A stretch of 64,000 nt of DNA from Paenibacillus gyeongsangnamensis (GCF_027533625.1 NZ_JAQAGZ010000005.1:124001-188000), one strand, 5' to 3'; positions 45,101-53,562 are shown, counted from the first letter of the stretch. Program-made: numbers and translations. Notes: generated by a model not told the origin, from the letters alone.

Positions 45101-45562
45101 CAAGCCGCGCAGCAGGAAGGCGACCAGCTGTTCCTTCGTCACCTCGCCGGCCGGATTGAACTGACCTGCGGCATATCCGTCGGTGATCCCGGCTTTATAG
45201 ATGGCCTCGATATAAGGGAGAGCATAACCATTGGCAGGGTCGTCCGCCTTGACGTCGGAGAATGAAGACGCTTTCAAAAAACTGTCTACTTTTAACTGAA
45301 AAATGAGCGAAGCGACCTTGGCGAATTGGGCCCGGTTCATTTTATCCTTGAGCCCGAAGACGTTATCCTTCACGCCGTCGAATACGCCGCCTTTGATCAG
45401 TTCGTCAAACTTGGCTTTGGTGGCCGCATCCAGGTCCTTCAGGTCGGAGAAGCTTGAGGAATCTTTGGTCGCGTCCGCTTCGGCCGCTAGGACAGGGCCG
45501 GACACTACCATCGAAAATGCTGTGGCAAGCGAGAATATCTTAGACATGGCTTTTGAGTTCAT
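42197..45562 (-). CDS. Large SLH-domain S-layer-type surface protein
   Basis: A 1121-residue secreted protein. The signal peptide (KIFSLATAFSMVVSGPVLAAEA) is followed by SLH-type repeats over about residues 35-220. The clearest contains FNPAGEVTKEQLVAFLLRGLNL preceded by YIEAIYKAGITDGYAAG. SLH domains bind pyruvylated secondary wall polymer. The rest, about 900 residues, is Thr/Ser/Lys-rich beta-sandwich-like sequence, as in S-layer proteins. ATG 45562 has GGAGGT 6 bp upstream; the longer frame to 45616 is rejected. PhoP-box-like repeats lie 250-315 bp upstream. Confidence 0.88.
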   Translation of the reverse strand: MNSKAMSKIFSLATAFSMVVSGPVLAAEADATKDSSSFSDLKDLDAATKAKFDELIKGGVFDGVKDNVFGLKDKMNRAQFAKVASLIFQLKVDSFLKASSFSDVKADDPANGYALPYIEAIYKAGITDGYAAGQFNPAGEVTKEQLVAFLLRGLNLDTQAKATPGVSDQTVSDWAKGYVALALQKKLMTSGTDGSFGGTSAATREVLVLAAYEAKKQVVPAKPDTVTKVSIAKAEATGAKTITVTLNGAIADTSKLNVSISRGSSAVTATPKWNDNKNQVTLTLDTKMTEATYSVKLEAVKDGGLTVDKGTADVAVQNEKITKIEFVSSSDTVAQGEKVKIAFKALNQYNEQSDLSASRFNIVTSPDLGAQLSGSEQALSVNIYKAVNSSPALLVRDQLFAVTIIALDNTAQASKTFKVGDRQSIAKVELGDLKLLGGKTQLEAGDSAYLAYKAYDQYGFEVTDLKTLRDGTSTYNTGANALVSGTTTDSNGLQVDKGFDFYDDEDGDDRPELKINTVAVDMSTFLVEQELNLTVVAHQSGQSATKKVKLNAPKIPYEISFGSTNNTIAWGDDDVYLPIVVKDKFGNTLSGDDVLKYAGDISIYAYGSAGAEVGTEGRIEITGANKGKIRIGGLKINEETRKSGSLTINALVTKTGKSATYTTTISEKRYPNQIYVSSEPKPKMLPSLAPFGANASTTEDKMKLKFKDQYGEDFDKDYGGYEVELSFSQVGGNSSVTGNVYFSKGSMNGTPTWSMNADPKSGKPSTLKFIGDDTRADGYSTASTSIKAIRDTDLTFTPIQGDNYEGSYQVTARLFKSGTNRTQVSSTSRTIDVIKPEQAANLTYSLAAMSNGLYATHELDYASVLTENPADALPSTNIQGVSSPASDIDYMINWNAAKVEVTAKDSSGNNVAMPNNLIRGISISNPRAAQAVLKPKSDSIGYDVYGVRGLEAGTTSMLVSFYPSNYTGIRTALLENVQVKKDAPVTASLSAGENGKGKTIWLSVLNGLSISSGDSVVSNRTAKKKTFGDIKLKDAYGYTEYKNYGVYRTADLYGTIFYVSSLKWSDPANPGTLRIDVDKNAGTAVYYYQPGPGGSRIISFTATVTSGGKTQSVDVFVDANN

Positions 45563-45791
45563 TTTAGTACCTCCGTCATTGGTTTTGTAAGCGCTTAAGT
45601 ATTTGTTTATTTTCATCCACTCTATTCCCTTGTCTATGTACTTTGACGATCTTGTGCAGCGAGCCTTTCGCTTCCGATCCCTTTGACTTGAGCCGCCTCC
45701 TTTTAACGATAGGTTGATCTATGTAATCGGGTCTCCAGCAGATGACTCAGGTGAGGGGCTGGAGGCGCGCGTGAAATTTGATTTTGAAATA

Positions 45792-45877
45792 ATATTAGCG
45801 AATTTATTGTGAAGATAGTGTGAAGAGAATGTGAATTTAGGACAAAACAGACATCAATTTTGTGAAAAATATGTGAA
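45792..45877 (-). promoter_or_regulatory. PhoP-box-like array and -10 upstream of the SLH gene
   Basis: On the minus strand TTCACA occurs five times. Three copies (plus-strand starts 45808, 45819, 45830) have exact 11-bp spacing, and a second pair (45861, 45872) is also 11 bp apart. PhoP/PhoB boxes are TT-[ACT]-ACA repeats with 11-bp spacing. TAATAT at 45792-45797 is a suitable -10, ten bases past the last repeat. Confidence 0.6.
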
Positions 45878-45907
45878 ATGGAACGAGGTTTTGACTTTCT
45901 TATAAAT

Positions 45908-45933
45908 AAAAAAAGCCCTCCAGAGGGAGGGTA
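45908..45933 (-). terminator. Terminator of the GH15 gene
   Basis: On the minus strand TACCCTCC and GGAGGG form a stem around CTCT, followed by CTTTTTTT, about 20 bp after the stop. Confidence 0.75.
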
Positions 45934-45951
45934 CCAAGCTCTGTATTTGGT

Positions 45952-47913
45952 TTAAAGGCTCAGCTTCTTGTATTTCTCCGTATATTTTACAACCGTCAGG
46001 ACATAGGTGGCGTGGGACCAGGTGAGCGGGGCTACCGAAACCGGGCTGCCGTCAAACGGATCGAGCTGCTCCGGCAAAATGCCGCTCTCGATCGCATGCG
46101 AGACGACCCATTCGAGCGTACGGCGCGGCGACTCCAGATCGGACAGCGTCTTGGCGTATTCGATCTCCCACTCCGCGATCCACAGCGTACAGATGATCCA
46201 CGGGTTGCCCGGAACGTTATCAATATCGGACGAGCGCTGGAAGTAATAATCGTGATAGTAACGGGCTACGCCGCCGATGTCCGTCTTGATCGTAAGTCCG
46301 GCTTTGTTGGCCTTCATCGTGCTGACGACACGAGTGTCGTCGGCCGGCAGAACACCGAACTCGAAGATGCCGTAGACGCTGCTCTCGAGAGTCTTATCCT
46401 GGACCCACTGCCCGCCTTCCAGATAGAGACCGCGGACGAAACGCCCTTCCTTCTCATCCCACAGATGCTTCAGAATGCCCGATTTGATCCGCTCCGCGGT
46501 ATGCCGGTACCTGCTGGAGCGCTCCTCGTCGCCGAACAGGCTGCAGAAGTTCGCGGCGGCGATCAGCCCGCCGTAAACGGCCGATGCGGTGAAGGTATAG
46601 ATGCCGTAGCGCTCCTCCCACAGATCGTAGCTCGGCTTAGGCAGATTAAGATCGGCCTCGATGTAGCTGGACATGAACCGCGCCGCGCGGCGGATCAGCG
46701 TCCGGTACAACGATTGCGGGAGCTCGATCACCCCGTGGCGGACGTAATCCTGCCAGAGCGCGAACAGCACGAGCGCCGTTTCGTCTTCCTGAATCGGCAG
46801 CTGCATCTTGCCGTTGTTCAGGTAGGGATGCCATGAAGACCCGACGGTGCCGTCCGGGTTGTATTTGTGATGCAGGTAGCCCTCCGGCGAGAGCGCATTG
46901 GCGCAGAAGTGGAAGAACGGCGTAATCATTCCTTGATATCCTGCCATCGTCATCGCATAAGCGATAAGCGCGCCGTCGCGCGGCCACATGTAGCTGTAAT
47001 GGTCGCGGTTCGACTGCATGATGTCGGAGTCGTTCGCGGCGATAATGGCCCCGTTCACGTCCGTCTGTGTCCGGACGATCAGCAGGCTCATCTTGTATAA
47101 GCGAATGCACGCCTCGCTCAGGTTGCCGTAGTCGCGCTCCGATTTGTTGACCCACCGCTTCCAGTAAATTTGCGCCCGGTCCAGGAGATTGCCCGGATGG
47201 CTTTCTTTGACATAGCTGTCCAGCTTCTTGACTTCCTCGAGGTTTTTGCCCGCCGTCATCCAGTAGTAAAGCGATTCCTCCGAATTCGGTGGCACATGAA
47301 GCCGGAAGGAGATCGTGCTGTCCACCGAGCCCTGGGCGATCGCATTGCCCATCAGATGGCCGTCCTCGGCGTCGCGCCACGTGCCTTCGGCGTTGTAGAA
47401 GCGCTTGACCCCGGTTGTATATTGAAAGAGCCCTTCCGTTCCCGTGAGGCCGTTGAACATGAAGTAGCGGTCTTTTTTGTAATGGAACACCGTGTTGTTA
47501 AGAGGATAATAGGCGGCCGTATCGCCGACCTCCGTCTCGTTGATGACGAGATCCTGGTTGAAGAACATCCGTACCTCGCGAACCGTCTCCCAATGATTTT
47601 GAATGCGGACGCGCTTCAAGTAGATGTCCTCGCGCTGATGTACGCCGTCGTTAATGATCAGGGTGATGCCCAAATGGTAGTGGGACGCCTTTACTTCGGT
47701 TACGAGCGAATCCTCCACATAGGAAAGCTGAAAGCTCCATTCCGGGTCGGAAAGCCAGCTGAATGAACCGTCCACCCAGATGCCGACTCTGCATTGATAT
47801 CCGCCGACGTGGTTCAATTGCCCTACATAGGGATAATATAAGTCCCGCATGTACGTATGACTGTCCAGATTAATCAAAAATTTGCCGTTTCCGATGACAA
47901 GCTGTCTAGGCAA
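45952..47913 (-). CDS. Glycoside hydrolase family 15 protein (glucoamylase-like)
   Basis: A 653-residue cytosolic protein (no signal peptide). A beta-sandwich N-terminal part (QLVIGNGKFLINLDSHTYMRDLYYPYVGQ) is followed by the (alpha/alpha)6 catalytic barrel of GH15. The barrel contains YSYMWPRDGALIAYAMTMAGY and PIQEDETALVLFALW, with acidic residues in place for the general acid/base pair. Relatives cleave alpha-glucans or trehalose; the substrate is not fixed. I prefer TTG 47913 (then PRQLVIGNGKF), because AAAAGGAT is 9 bp upstream. The GTG at 47922 sits directly on the SD. Confidence 0.87.
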   Translation of the reverse strand: MPRQLVIGNGKFLINLDSHTYMRDLYYPYVGQLNHVGGYQCRVGIWVDGSFSWLSDPEWSFQLSYVEDSLVTEVKASHYHLGITLIINDGVHQREDIYLKRVRIQNHWETVREVRMFFNQDLVINETEVGDTAAYYPLNNTVFHYKKDRYFMFNGLTGTEGLFQYTTGVKRFYNAEGTWRDAEDGHLMGNAIAQGSVDSTISFRLHVPPNSEESLYYWMTAGKNLEEVKKLDSYVKESHPGNLLDRAQIYWKRWVNKSERDYGNLSEACIRLYKMSLLIVRTQTDVNGAIIAANDSDIMQSNRDHYSYMWPRDGALIAYAMTMAGYQGMITPFFHFCANALSPEGYLHHKYNPDGTVGSSWHPYLNNGKMQLPIQEDETALVLFALWQDYVRHGVIELPQSLYRTLIRRAARFMSSYIEADLNLPKPSYDLWEERYGIYTFTASAVYGGLIAAANFCSLFGDEERSSRYRHTAERIKSGILKHLWDEKEGRFVRGLYLEGGQWVQDKTLESSVYGIFEFGVLPADDTRVVSTMKANKAGLTIKTDIGGVARYYHDYYFQRSSDIDNVPGNPWIICTLWIAEWEIEYAKTLSDLESPRRTLEWVVSHAIESGILPEQLDPFDGSPVSVAPLTWSHATYVLTVVKYTEKYKKLSL

Positions 47914-48113
47914 TCGATCCACATCCTTTTCTTTCCGGGTTGTTGCTATCTGATCTTAAGATAAGAGTACCTTTTTATGCCAAGCCGGTCAATGCATGAA
48001 AATTATTGAAAACGGATTCCGGCGCGATTTTTTCGCATGAACGGGTGAACTCGAGCGATGTTGAGGCTTCTATGAATCTATGATTTCCTGTACGGAGTCT
48101 TCATATACGGAAG

Positions 48114-48186
48114 GAAAAAATAATCTCCAAACCATGCTGAGGAGCGCCCGTGGCAAGGAGACCGCGGCCCTCAGCCGGTTGGAGAT
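48114..48186 (-). ncRNA. Large nested hairpin of unknown role
   Basis: ATCTCCAA (48123-48130) pairs with TTGGAGAT (48179-48186). Inside, GCTGAGG (48136-48142) pairs with CCTCAGC (48169-48175), and CCGTGG/CCGCGG can pair further in. On the minus strand the hairpin ends in a T-rich run (48114-48120), as in a terminator. It may end the KTSC-like gene transcript, which stops 137 bp earlier. The rest of 47914-48322 shows nothing else. Confidence 0.45.
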
Positions 48187-48322
48187 CAGAGGAAAGCATT
48201 TGGGATTGTACGTAAGTGCTTGATCTATATGGTAACCGTCCAATCGGCTGCTCTTAAAGACGGATACAGCCGTTACCTGCGCTGTGATAGGGGCAAAGCC
48301 GGTTCGGTCTGAAGCCGGGCTT

Positions 48323-48532
48323 CTATACTTTGGTGGGGAGAGCGTTCTTTCCCGTCATTCTAACGATCAGATCATACGGATTGGGCGATTGCAGCAGAAG
48401 CTGCACCTGGTCCTCGTTGACCCCGCAGCAGGTATAGGTTTGGCCCGTATGATACTGGATGTGCATCTGGGCCGCCTGATCGTCGTACGCGACAAACGTG
48501 ATTTGCTTTGAGCCGATCGGAATCATCTTCAT
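48323..48532 (-). CDS. Small KTSC-like domain protein
   Basis: A 69-residue protein resembling the KTSC domain. It starts MKMIPIGSKQITFVAYDDQ, continues with MHIQYHTGQTYTCCGV (aligning to the small-strand Y-x-Y-x-x-V part) and ends in a helix DQVQLLLQSPNPYDLIV. KTSC proteins are of uncertain function, sometimes RNA-linked. ATG 48532 has GGAAGGAGT 7 bp upstream; the frame to 48574 is rejected. No partner gene is adjacent. The unusual CC pair (residues 45-46) could be redox-active or structural, which is a guess. Confidence 0.65.
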   Translation of the reverse strand: MKMIPIGSKQITFVAYDDQAAQMHIQYHTGQTYTCCGVNEDQVQLLLQSPNPYDLIVRMTGKNALPTKV

Positions 48533-49188
48533 ACCGATTACTCCTTCCCAGGGAGGCTGATAAGTGCGGACCATCCTGCTGCGTGCGGGAGGGATCGCAG
48601 CAGCGGATGGTCCGAAGTCCGTCGCAAGTCGCAGGAACCGACGGCACGGTCCGGGGCGATTGGCGAGAGGTCAACCGGTCCGGGAAGCCCGGCTTCGGTT
48701 GGCATTCCTTAATTCACTATATGCTTAGCCAATTCCGTTTAGAAGCGGTTCCGGAAGGCACTTCCGGCGAAAACTTCACGGCTTCCTGCGGTACTGGGCT
48801 TGGGCATGGAGAACCATAAGCGGACTAGCCTTCCAACCCTTCTTTCGCCCGTGGATTGATCATAATCGAGCTCCCTTCATACATAGAGTTGGAATAAGCT
48901 TTCCTATTCCATATACCTAGGAAACATTTAACTGCACCTTTCGGCGGCGAAAAAAGAGGATTTTTAGGGTGAGGGGTCGAATAGTTTTACGGATAGCGGT
49001 ATTACGGTATAAAACCGCCTTACGATTAAGGCTGTTAATGGTTAATATCTGTAAGCATGAATGCCGTTATTCCTTGGAGCGGCACGTAGGATGCCAATGA
49101 GCACAGCACTTTGAGAATGAATGCGGAATACGATATAGAAAGAATGCAACAAGCCCTGCTTGTGATTCGATAAGGGAGGCATAACACG
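48533..49188. other. Gene-free interval
   Basis: About 655 bp. Two short frames are open (48508-48819 and others), but they lack ribosome binding sites and sensible composition. It must hold promoters for the KTSC-like gene (minus) and the zinc-ribbon gene (plus), but I find no convincing pair of boxes. Confidence 0.5.
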
Positions 49189-49617
49189 ATGAGTTTTTGC
49201 TGCGGAGCCAGTATGCTCGGAACTAAAGGAACCTTAAAGCATATCCGAACCCAAATCCATAATGTGCCTCTTTTGTTTTGTCCGGTGTGCCACCGGGTGG
49301 AGGTCCATCATCAAGTGGAGAACGAGTATGAAATATTAGCCGAATATGCGCATGGGGACGGCGCGCTTGAGGTGGATTTTCAGGAATACGTGGAAAGCCG
49401 CGATCAAGCCGAGCTGTTCGAGAATTGCGTCAATACCGAGAATGAAGATCCGATGGACGTCGTCCGCAGTCAAATCGACATGGCGCTCGATCTTCTGATG
49501 GTATCCAAGGAAATCGGCGATGCCGAATGGGAAGCTGCGTTGATCAAACGGTTGAATGCGCTCAGCAAACGCCGCGACCGGCTGAAGAATAAGAAAACGC
49601 TGCGCGGCCGCTCGTAG
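49189..49617 (+). CDS. Hypothetical protein with an N-terminal zinc-ribbon-like Cys pair
   Basis: A 142-residue cytosolic protein. CCGAS (residues 4-8) and FCPVCHRVEVHHQV (residues 31-44) could bind a zinc ion. A middle acidic segment and a helical C-terminus rich in Lys/Arg (ALIKRLNALSKRRDRLKNKK) follow; the latter looks able to contact nucleic acid or protein. The layout resembles YgiT-like zinc ribbons in part only. AAGGGAGG is 9 bp before ATG. It lies 312 bp ahead of sigI; a link to sigI is not shown. Confidence 0.65.
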   Translation: MSFCCGASMLGTKGTLKHIRTQIHNVPLLFCPVCHRVEVHHQVENEYEILAEYAHGDGALEVDFQEYVESRDQAELFENCVNTENEDPMDVVRSQIDMALDLLMVSKEIGDAEWEAALIKRLNALSKRRDRLKNKKTLRGRS

Positions 49618-49876
49618 GCCGAAGCCGCTCCGAAAGATTCCGTCCCTAACCTTATCGCGCAGTGCGAAGCCCCGGCTCCAGCTGCCTCCTTCCGTTCCTG
49701 CCGTCCCGCTGTCAGCGGGCAGCGCTACGTTTGGGGCTAAGGGCCCATTCTTCCATAGCCGGCTGCCGGCGCACGCGAGAAGGAAAGGGACTTTTTCATG
49801 TCATGGGGGACAGGCAGAGGTTTCTGGATTTTACAAAAAAATCCTTGAAAAAAACCTTTTTCGCACGACTTACACA

Positions 49877-49905
49877 ACCCCCGTAATCGATTGGATGGTA
49901 GCGAA
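49877..49905 (+). promoter_or_regulatory. Candidate SigI-type autoregulatory promoter
   Basis: ACCCCC (49877-49882) and CGAA (49902-49905) lie just ahead of sigI. SigI-dependent promoters are known for an A-C5 -35 and a CGAA -10. The spacer of 19 bp seems long, so confidence is moderate. The rest of 49618-49928 shows no gene. Confidence 0.45.
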
Positions 49906-49928
49906 AATTTTAGTGTGAGGTGGAACGA

Positions 49929-50738
49929 TTGCTGTTAGTGTTATTCAAGAAGTTTCTCGGGAAACGTCAGTCTCACCACCCTGATACGGCCGGCTCGCAA
50001 ACACCGGAACAGGCTGTGATTCGAATACAAGAAGGTGATCTGCGACTTCGGAATCAATTTATAACGGATTATCAGCCTTATGTCGCAAAGGTTACGAGCC
50101 GTTTCTGTAAACGATATGTAGACCCGGCAAGGGACGATGAGTTCAGCATTGCGCTTGCCGCATTCAACGAAGCGATCAATCAATATTCGCAGCAAGCGGG
50201 GCGATCCTTCCTCGGCTTCGCCGAACAGGTCATCCGCCGGCGTCTGATCGACTACGTCCGCAAGGAGCAGCGCTTCTCCCAGCAAATTCCTTATAGTACG
50301 TTCGAGGTGGAGGACGAGGAGGACAACATCGTCAATCCGATCGAAATTCACCAAGCGATCGAACAATACGAGAAACAAAAAGGAATGGAGGAGCGGCGCA
50401 GCGAAATCATAGATTTGAACCGGTGCCTGAAGGACTTCGGCATTGGGTTCAATGATCTGGTTGAAGCGTCCCCAAAGCATGATGATTCCCGGCAGGCGTT
50501 GTTCAGCATCGCCAAAACGTTGTCGAATGATGTCGATCTTATGCGTGTCATGCTGACCAAGCGAATGCTGCCGATTAAGGAATTGCTTGACCAAGTGGAG
50601 GTATCCCGGAAAACGTTGGAACGTAACCGCAAGTTTATCATTGCCGTTGCGCTGATTTACAACGGACCGTATCCGTTTCTTAGGGAATACCTACATATTA
50701 GAGAAGATTCGGAAGAAGGGGGGGCCGCGAATGAATAA
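49929..50738 (+). CDS. sigI: RNA polymerase sigma factor SigI
   Basis: A 269-residue sigma-70-type factor of the SigI family, linked in Bacillota to heat/envelope stress or polysaccharide sensing. The sigma-2-like region has DYQPYVAKVTSRFCKRYVD and DDEFSIALAAFNEAINQY, then SFLGFAEQVIRRRLIDYVRKE. The SigI-specific C-terminal domain includes LMRVMLTKRMLPIKELLDQVEVSRKTLERNRKFIIAVALIYNG. The start is taken as TTG 49929, with GAGGTG 6 bp upstream; GTG 49920 has no SD. It overlaps rsgI by 8 bp. Confidence 0.93.
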   Translation: MLLVLFKKFLGKRQSHHPDTAGSQTPEQAVIRIQEGDLRLRNQFITDYQPYVAKVTSRFCKRYVDPARDDEFSIALAAFNEAINQYSQQAGRSFLGFAEQVIRRRLIDYVRKEQRFSQQIPYSTFEVEDEEDNIVNPIEIHQAIEQYEKQKGMEERRSEIIDLNRCLKDFGIGFNDLVEASPKHDDSRQALFSIAKTLSNDVDLMRVMLTKRMLPIKELLDQVEVSRKTLERNRKFIIAVALIYNGPYPFLREYLHIREDSEEGGAANE

Positions 50739-52260
50739 AGGGATTGTGATGGACATCACGGAAAGCAACATTATCGTGATGCGTCCGGACGGCAAATTCG
50801 ATCGGGTAGCGCGCAAGAACCGTACCTGTGAGATCGGCGAGGAAATCGTCTATGCCGACGCCGGCTTCCATTGGCGCAGCCCGTCCGTGGCCGGAAAATC
50901 GGCGCTTGCAGCCGCCGTCGTATTCTGCATTGTGCTGTTTGCGAGCTTCAGCGGCAAGCTCGGCAGCCCGGAGGTAGTCGCCTATGTATCGATGGACATT
51001 AATCCCAGCGTGGAAATGGGCATCGATACGAAAGAAAACGTGCTTGAGCTCAGGGGTCTCAACGATGACGGCGTTCAGCTGATCGAGGCGCTAGATTACA
51101 AAAACAAGCCGATCGACCAGGTCACCTCGAAGCTGCTGGACAAGGCCGAGCAGAAAGCGCTCGCCAAGGGCGAAGGCGAAATCGTCATCGCCAGCACGGT
51201 AGTGAACGAGAACAGCAAGGTGAATGACGTCCAGCTTGCCGAGAAGCTGAAGCAGCAGGTGACGAAGCACATTCAGGAAACACATCCGAACCAGGCAAGC
51301 GCATACCAGGTAGCGGCCTTCGCGGCACCGCAGGAAGTGCGTACCGCGGCCGCAGAGAACGGTTTGTCCATGGGGAAATATACCGTTTACCTGAACGCCA
51401 AGAACAGCGGGACGCCGCTGACGGTGGATGAGCTGAAGAAGGAATCCGTGCTCCAAATTCTCAAGGATAAACCGGAGGTTGCGCAAATCATGCAGCAGGA
51501 CCGGCTTCCTGGCAAAGCGGCGATCAAGCAGCTGGTGGAGGAAGAGAAGAGCGGAGCTCTGGATAAGAAGTTTGAGGAGCAGCAGAAGAAGAACAACAAC
51601 GGGAAGAACGGAACGGATAATAACAAGACCGATCCGAAGAAGCCCGGTGGCAATAACAACAACGGGAACAACAATAACAACAGTACTAACAAAAACGGGA
51701 ATGGCAGCAACAACAGTAACAACGGCAATAACAAAAACGGTGCCAATAACCCGAGCAATTCCAAAAACAATAGCAGCAACAATAACAACAAGAACGGCGA
51801 TAATGAAAACGGCAGCAAGAACAACGGGTCGGGTAACGGAAACGATGATAAAAGGGGCAGCTCCCCTTCGGCTCCCGTGAACGGTAAGCCGGGATCAAGC
51901 GCCGACACCAAGCCAGGAACGACAGCTCCTGGCGCTTCCCGTCCCGGAGATAATCAGGACGATCGGAACGCCGGCGGCAAGAAGCAGGATGACAAACAGG
52001 ACCAGCAGCAGAAGAAGGACGAAGATAAGCAGCGGTCCGACGAGCAAGCGAAGGATGACTTGAAGAAAAGCACGGATTCCAAGCAGCAGGATGGCAAGAA
52101 GCAGGAGGATTCCCGAAAAAAGGATGAGCCCTCTAAGGATGCCAAGGACGACGGTAAAAAGGACGATCCGAAGAGGGACGACAACAAGAGCAACAACGAT
52201 AAAAAGGGGAATGACAACCGATCGAACGCCTCCGACGATAAGTCGAAAAAAGACGATTAA
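50731..52260 (+). CDS. rsgI: Anti-sigma-I factor RsgI with long Asn/Lys-rich tail
   Basis: A 509-residue bitopic protein. The cytosolic N-terminal anti-sigma domain (residues 1-55; GIVMDITESNIIVMRPDGKF) binds SigI. One membrane helix follows (about 62-78). The outer RsgI domain (85-280) contains YVSMDINPSVEMGID, where family members are known to self-cleave at Asn-Pro. The tail from about residue 285 is low-complexity, Asn/Gly/Lys- then Asp/Lys/Gln-rich, and likely extends into the wall. No carbohydrate-binding domain is seen, unlike cellulolytic clostridia. Start overlaps sigI. Confidence 0.92.
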   Translation: MNKGIVMDITESNIIVMRPDGKFDRVARKNRTCEIGEEIVYADAGFHWRSPSVAGKSALAAAVVFCIVLFASFSGKLGSPEVVAYVSMDINPSVEMGIDTKENVLELRGLNDDGVQLIEALDYKNKPIDQVTSKLLDKAEQKALAKGEGEIVIASTVVNENSKVNDVQLAEKLKQQVTKHIQETHPNQASAYQVAAFAAPQEVRTAAAENGLSMGKYTVYLNAKNSGTPLTVDELKKESVLQILKDKPEVAQIMQQDRLPGKAAIKQLVEEEKSGALDKKFEEQQKKNNNGKNGTDNNKTDPKKPGGNNNNGNNNNNSTNKNGNGSNNSNNGNNKNGANNPSNSKNNSSNNNNKNGDNENGSKNNGSGNGNDDKRGSSPSAPVNGKPGSSADTKPGTTAPGASRPGDNQDDRNAGGKKQDDKQDQQQKKDEDKQRSDEQAKDDLKKSTDSKQQDGKKQEDSRKKDEPSKDAKDDGKKDDPKRDDNKSNNDKKGNDNRSNASDDKSKKDD

Positions 52261-52331
52261 TCTTAGTAGGACGATCGGATCAAAGGATCAATTTCCCGGG
52301 ATCGGAACTTTTGATAAGCGATGAATCGCGT

Positions 52332-52375
52332 GACACAGCGGAAGTTAGGGGAGACCGCTGTGTCTTCTTTTTTTC
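52332..52375 (+). terminator. Terminator after rsgI
   Basis: GACACAGCGG pairs perfectly with CCGCTGTGTC, followed by TTCTTTTTTT. Confidence 0.88.
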
Positions 52376-52539
52376 TAAAATTTAGGGTGAATCTAGCGAA
52401 TAGGCTGGATTTGGGGCCGAATCGCCAGCCGCAAGCAAGCGGTCCGGCTCTGCTAGAACTATTTTTTTACGGGAGATTCCACTATAATATCGGTAAAGGC
52501 TTCGTAGGCTTAATTGTCATTTCAGGGGAGATGGGGAGC

Positions 52540-53562
52540 ATGCGTTATTCGACGTTCGGCAAGACAGGCTATGAGGTGTCCTCGTTAGGTTTCGGGGCGA
52601 TGAATCTGCCCGGCGTGCCGCTGGAGCAAGCGCGGGCCGCGCTCAATTATGCGCTGGACGAAGGGATCAACTATATCGATACGGCCGCCGGCTATCGCAA
52701 TTCCGAAGAGATTATCGGGGAGACGATCTCGCACCGCCGCTCGGAATATTTTCTGGCGACGAAGACGAATAACCGGGATTACAAGACGGCGAAGGAAGAG
52801 ATCGAACGCAGCCTGGACCGGATGAAAACGGACGTCATCGATTTGCTGCAGATTCACTATGTCAATTTCGTTCAGGACTTTAAAGCGGCGATGGAAGAGG
52901 ACGGCGCTTACTATGCGGCGCTCGAGATGAAGAATAAGGGGCATGTGCGGTTCATCGGCATTACCGGTCACCGCCCTGAACTGCTCGCGAAGTGGATCAG
53001 CAAGGGCCAGTTCGATCAAGTGCTGTTTCATTTGAATCTGGCGCAGCCTTTCGCCCTTCAGGAACTGATACCGGAGGCGAATCGTCAAGGCATGGGCAAG
53101 ACCGCGATGAAGCCGCTTTCGGGCGGATTCATTCAGCCGGTTGAGAAGGCGATCCGCTACCCGTATAGTCAGGATGTGCACACGGTGATTTCGGGTATGG
53201 TCAGCGTAGAAGAGGTGCGTGAGAATATCGCGGCGATGCGTGTGGAGGTCGGTGCCGAGGAGCGGAGTGAGCTGGAAAGCCTCGCTCTGCAGTTGGGGAG
53301 CCATAACTGCCGCCGCTGCAATTATTGCTCGTGTCCGGTAGGCGTAGCGATCCCGGATGTCATGATCTCTAGCCGGATCCGCGAGACGCTCGGGCTGCTT
53401 CCGAAGGGAAACGGCTTCTACGACCGGATGAAGGATAAGATCCTCGCATGCGCGGAGTATGAACCGTGCAAAGAAAAGCCGCTGTGCGAAGAGAAGTGTC
53501 CGTATCATCTGCCGATGCAGCAGACGGTGCAGGCGGCCGCAGGCTATTACGTGACGAAATAA
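52540..53562 (+). CDS. Aldo/keto reductase with C-terminal Fe-S-type Cys motifs
   Basis: A 340-residue AKR-family protein. It starts with YSTFGKTGYEVSSLGFGAMNLPG, and DTAAGYRNSEEIIGE provides the catalytic Asp/Tyr area. The C-terminal 60 residues hold CRRCNYCSCPVGVAIP and, later, CAEYEPCKEKPLC and CPYHLP. These clusters resemble the [4Fe-4S]-type tail in many bacterial 'AKR with ferredoxin' proteins. The substrate is unknown. ATG 52540 has GGGGAG 9 bp upstream; the open frame back to 52321 overlaps the rsgI terminator and is rejected. Confidence 0.85.
   Translation: MRYSTFGKTGYEVSSLGFGAMNLPGVPLEQARAALNYALDEGINYIDTAAGYRNSEEIIGETISHRRSEYFLATKTNNRDYKTAKEEIERSLDRMKTDVIDLLQIHYVNFVQDFKAAMEEDGAYYAALEMKNKGHVRFIGITGHRPELLAKWISKGQFDQVLFHLNLAQPFALQELIPEANRQGMGKTAMKPLSGGFIQPVEKAIRYPYSQDVHTVISGMVSVEEVRENIAAMRVEVGAEERSELESLALQLGSHNCRRCNYCSCPVGVAIPDVMISSRIRETLGLLPKGNGFYDRMKDKILACAEYEPCKEKPLCEEKCPYHLPMQQTVQAAAGYYVTK

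Noticed and set aside
45835..45861. A continuous five-box PhoP array upstream of the SLH gene
   Set aside because: The gap between the pair (45861, 45872) and the triplet (45808-45830) is 31 bp, not a multiple of 11, so they were treated as two groups.
49662..49886. ORF of 74 codons upstream of sigI (also 48508-48819 and 39445-39684)
   Set aside because: No ribosome binding site, atypical composition, and overlap with regulatory sequence.
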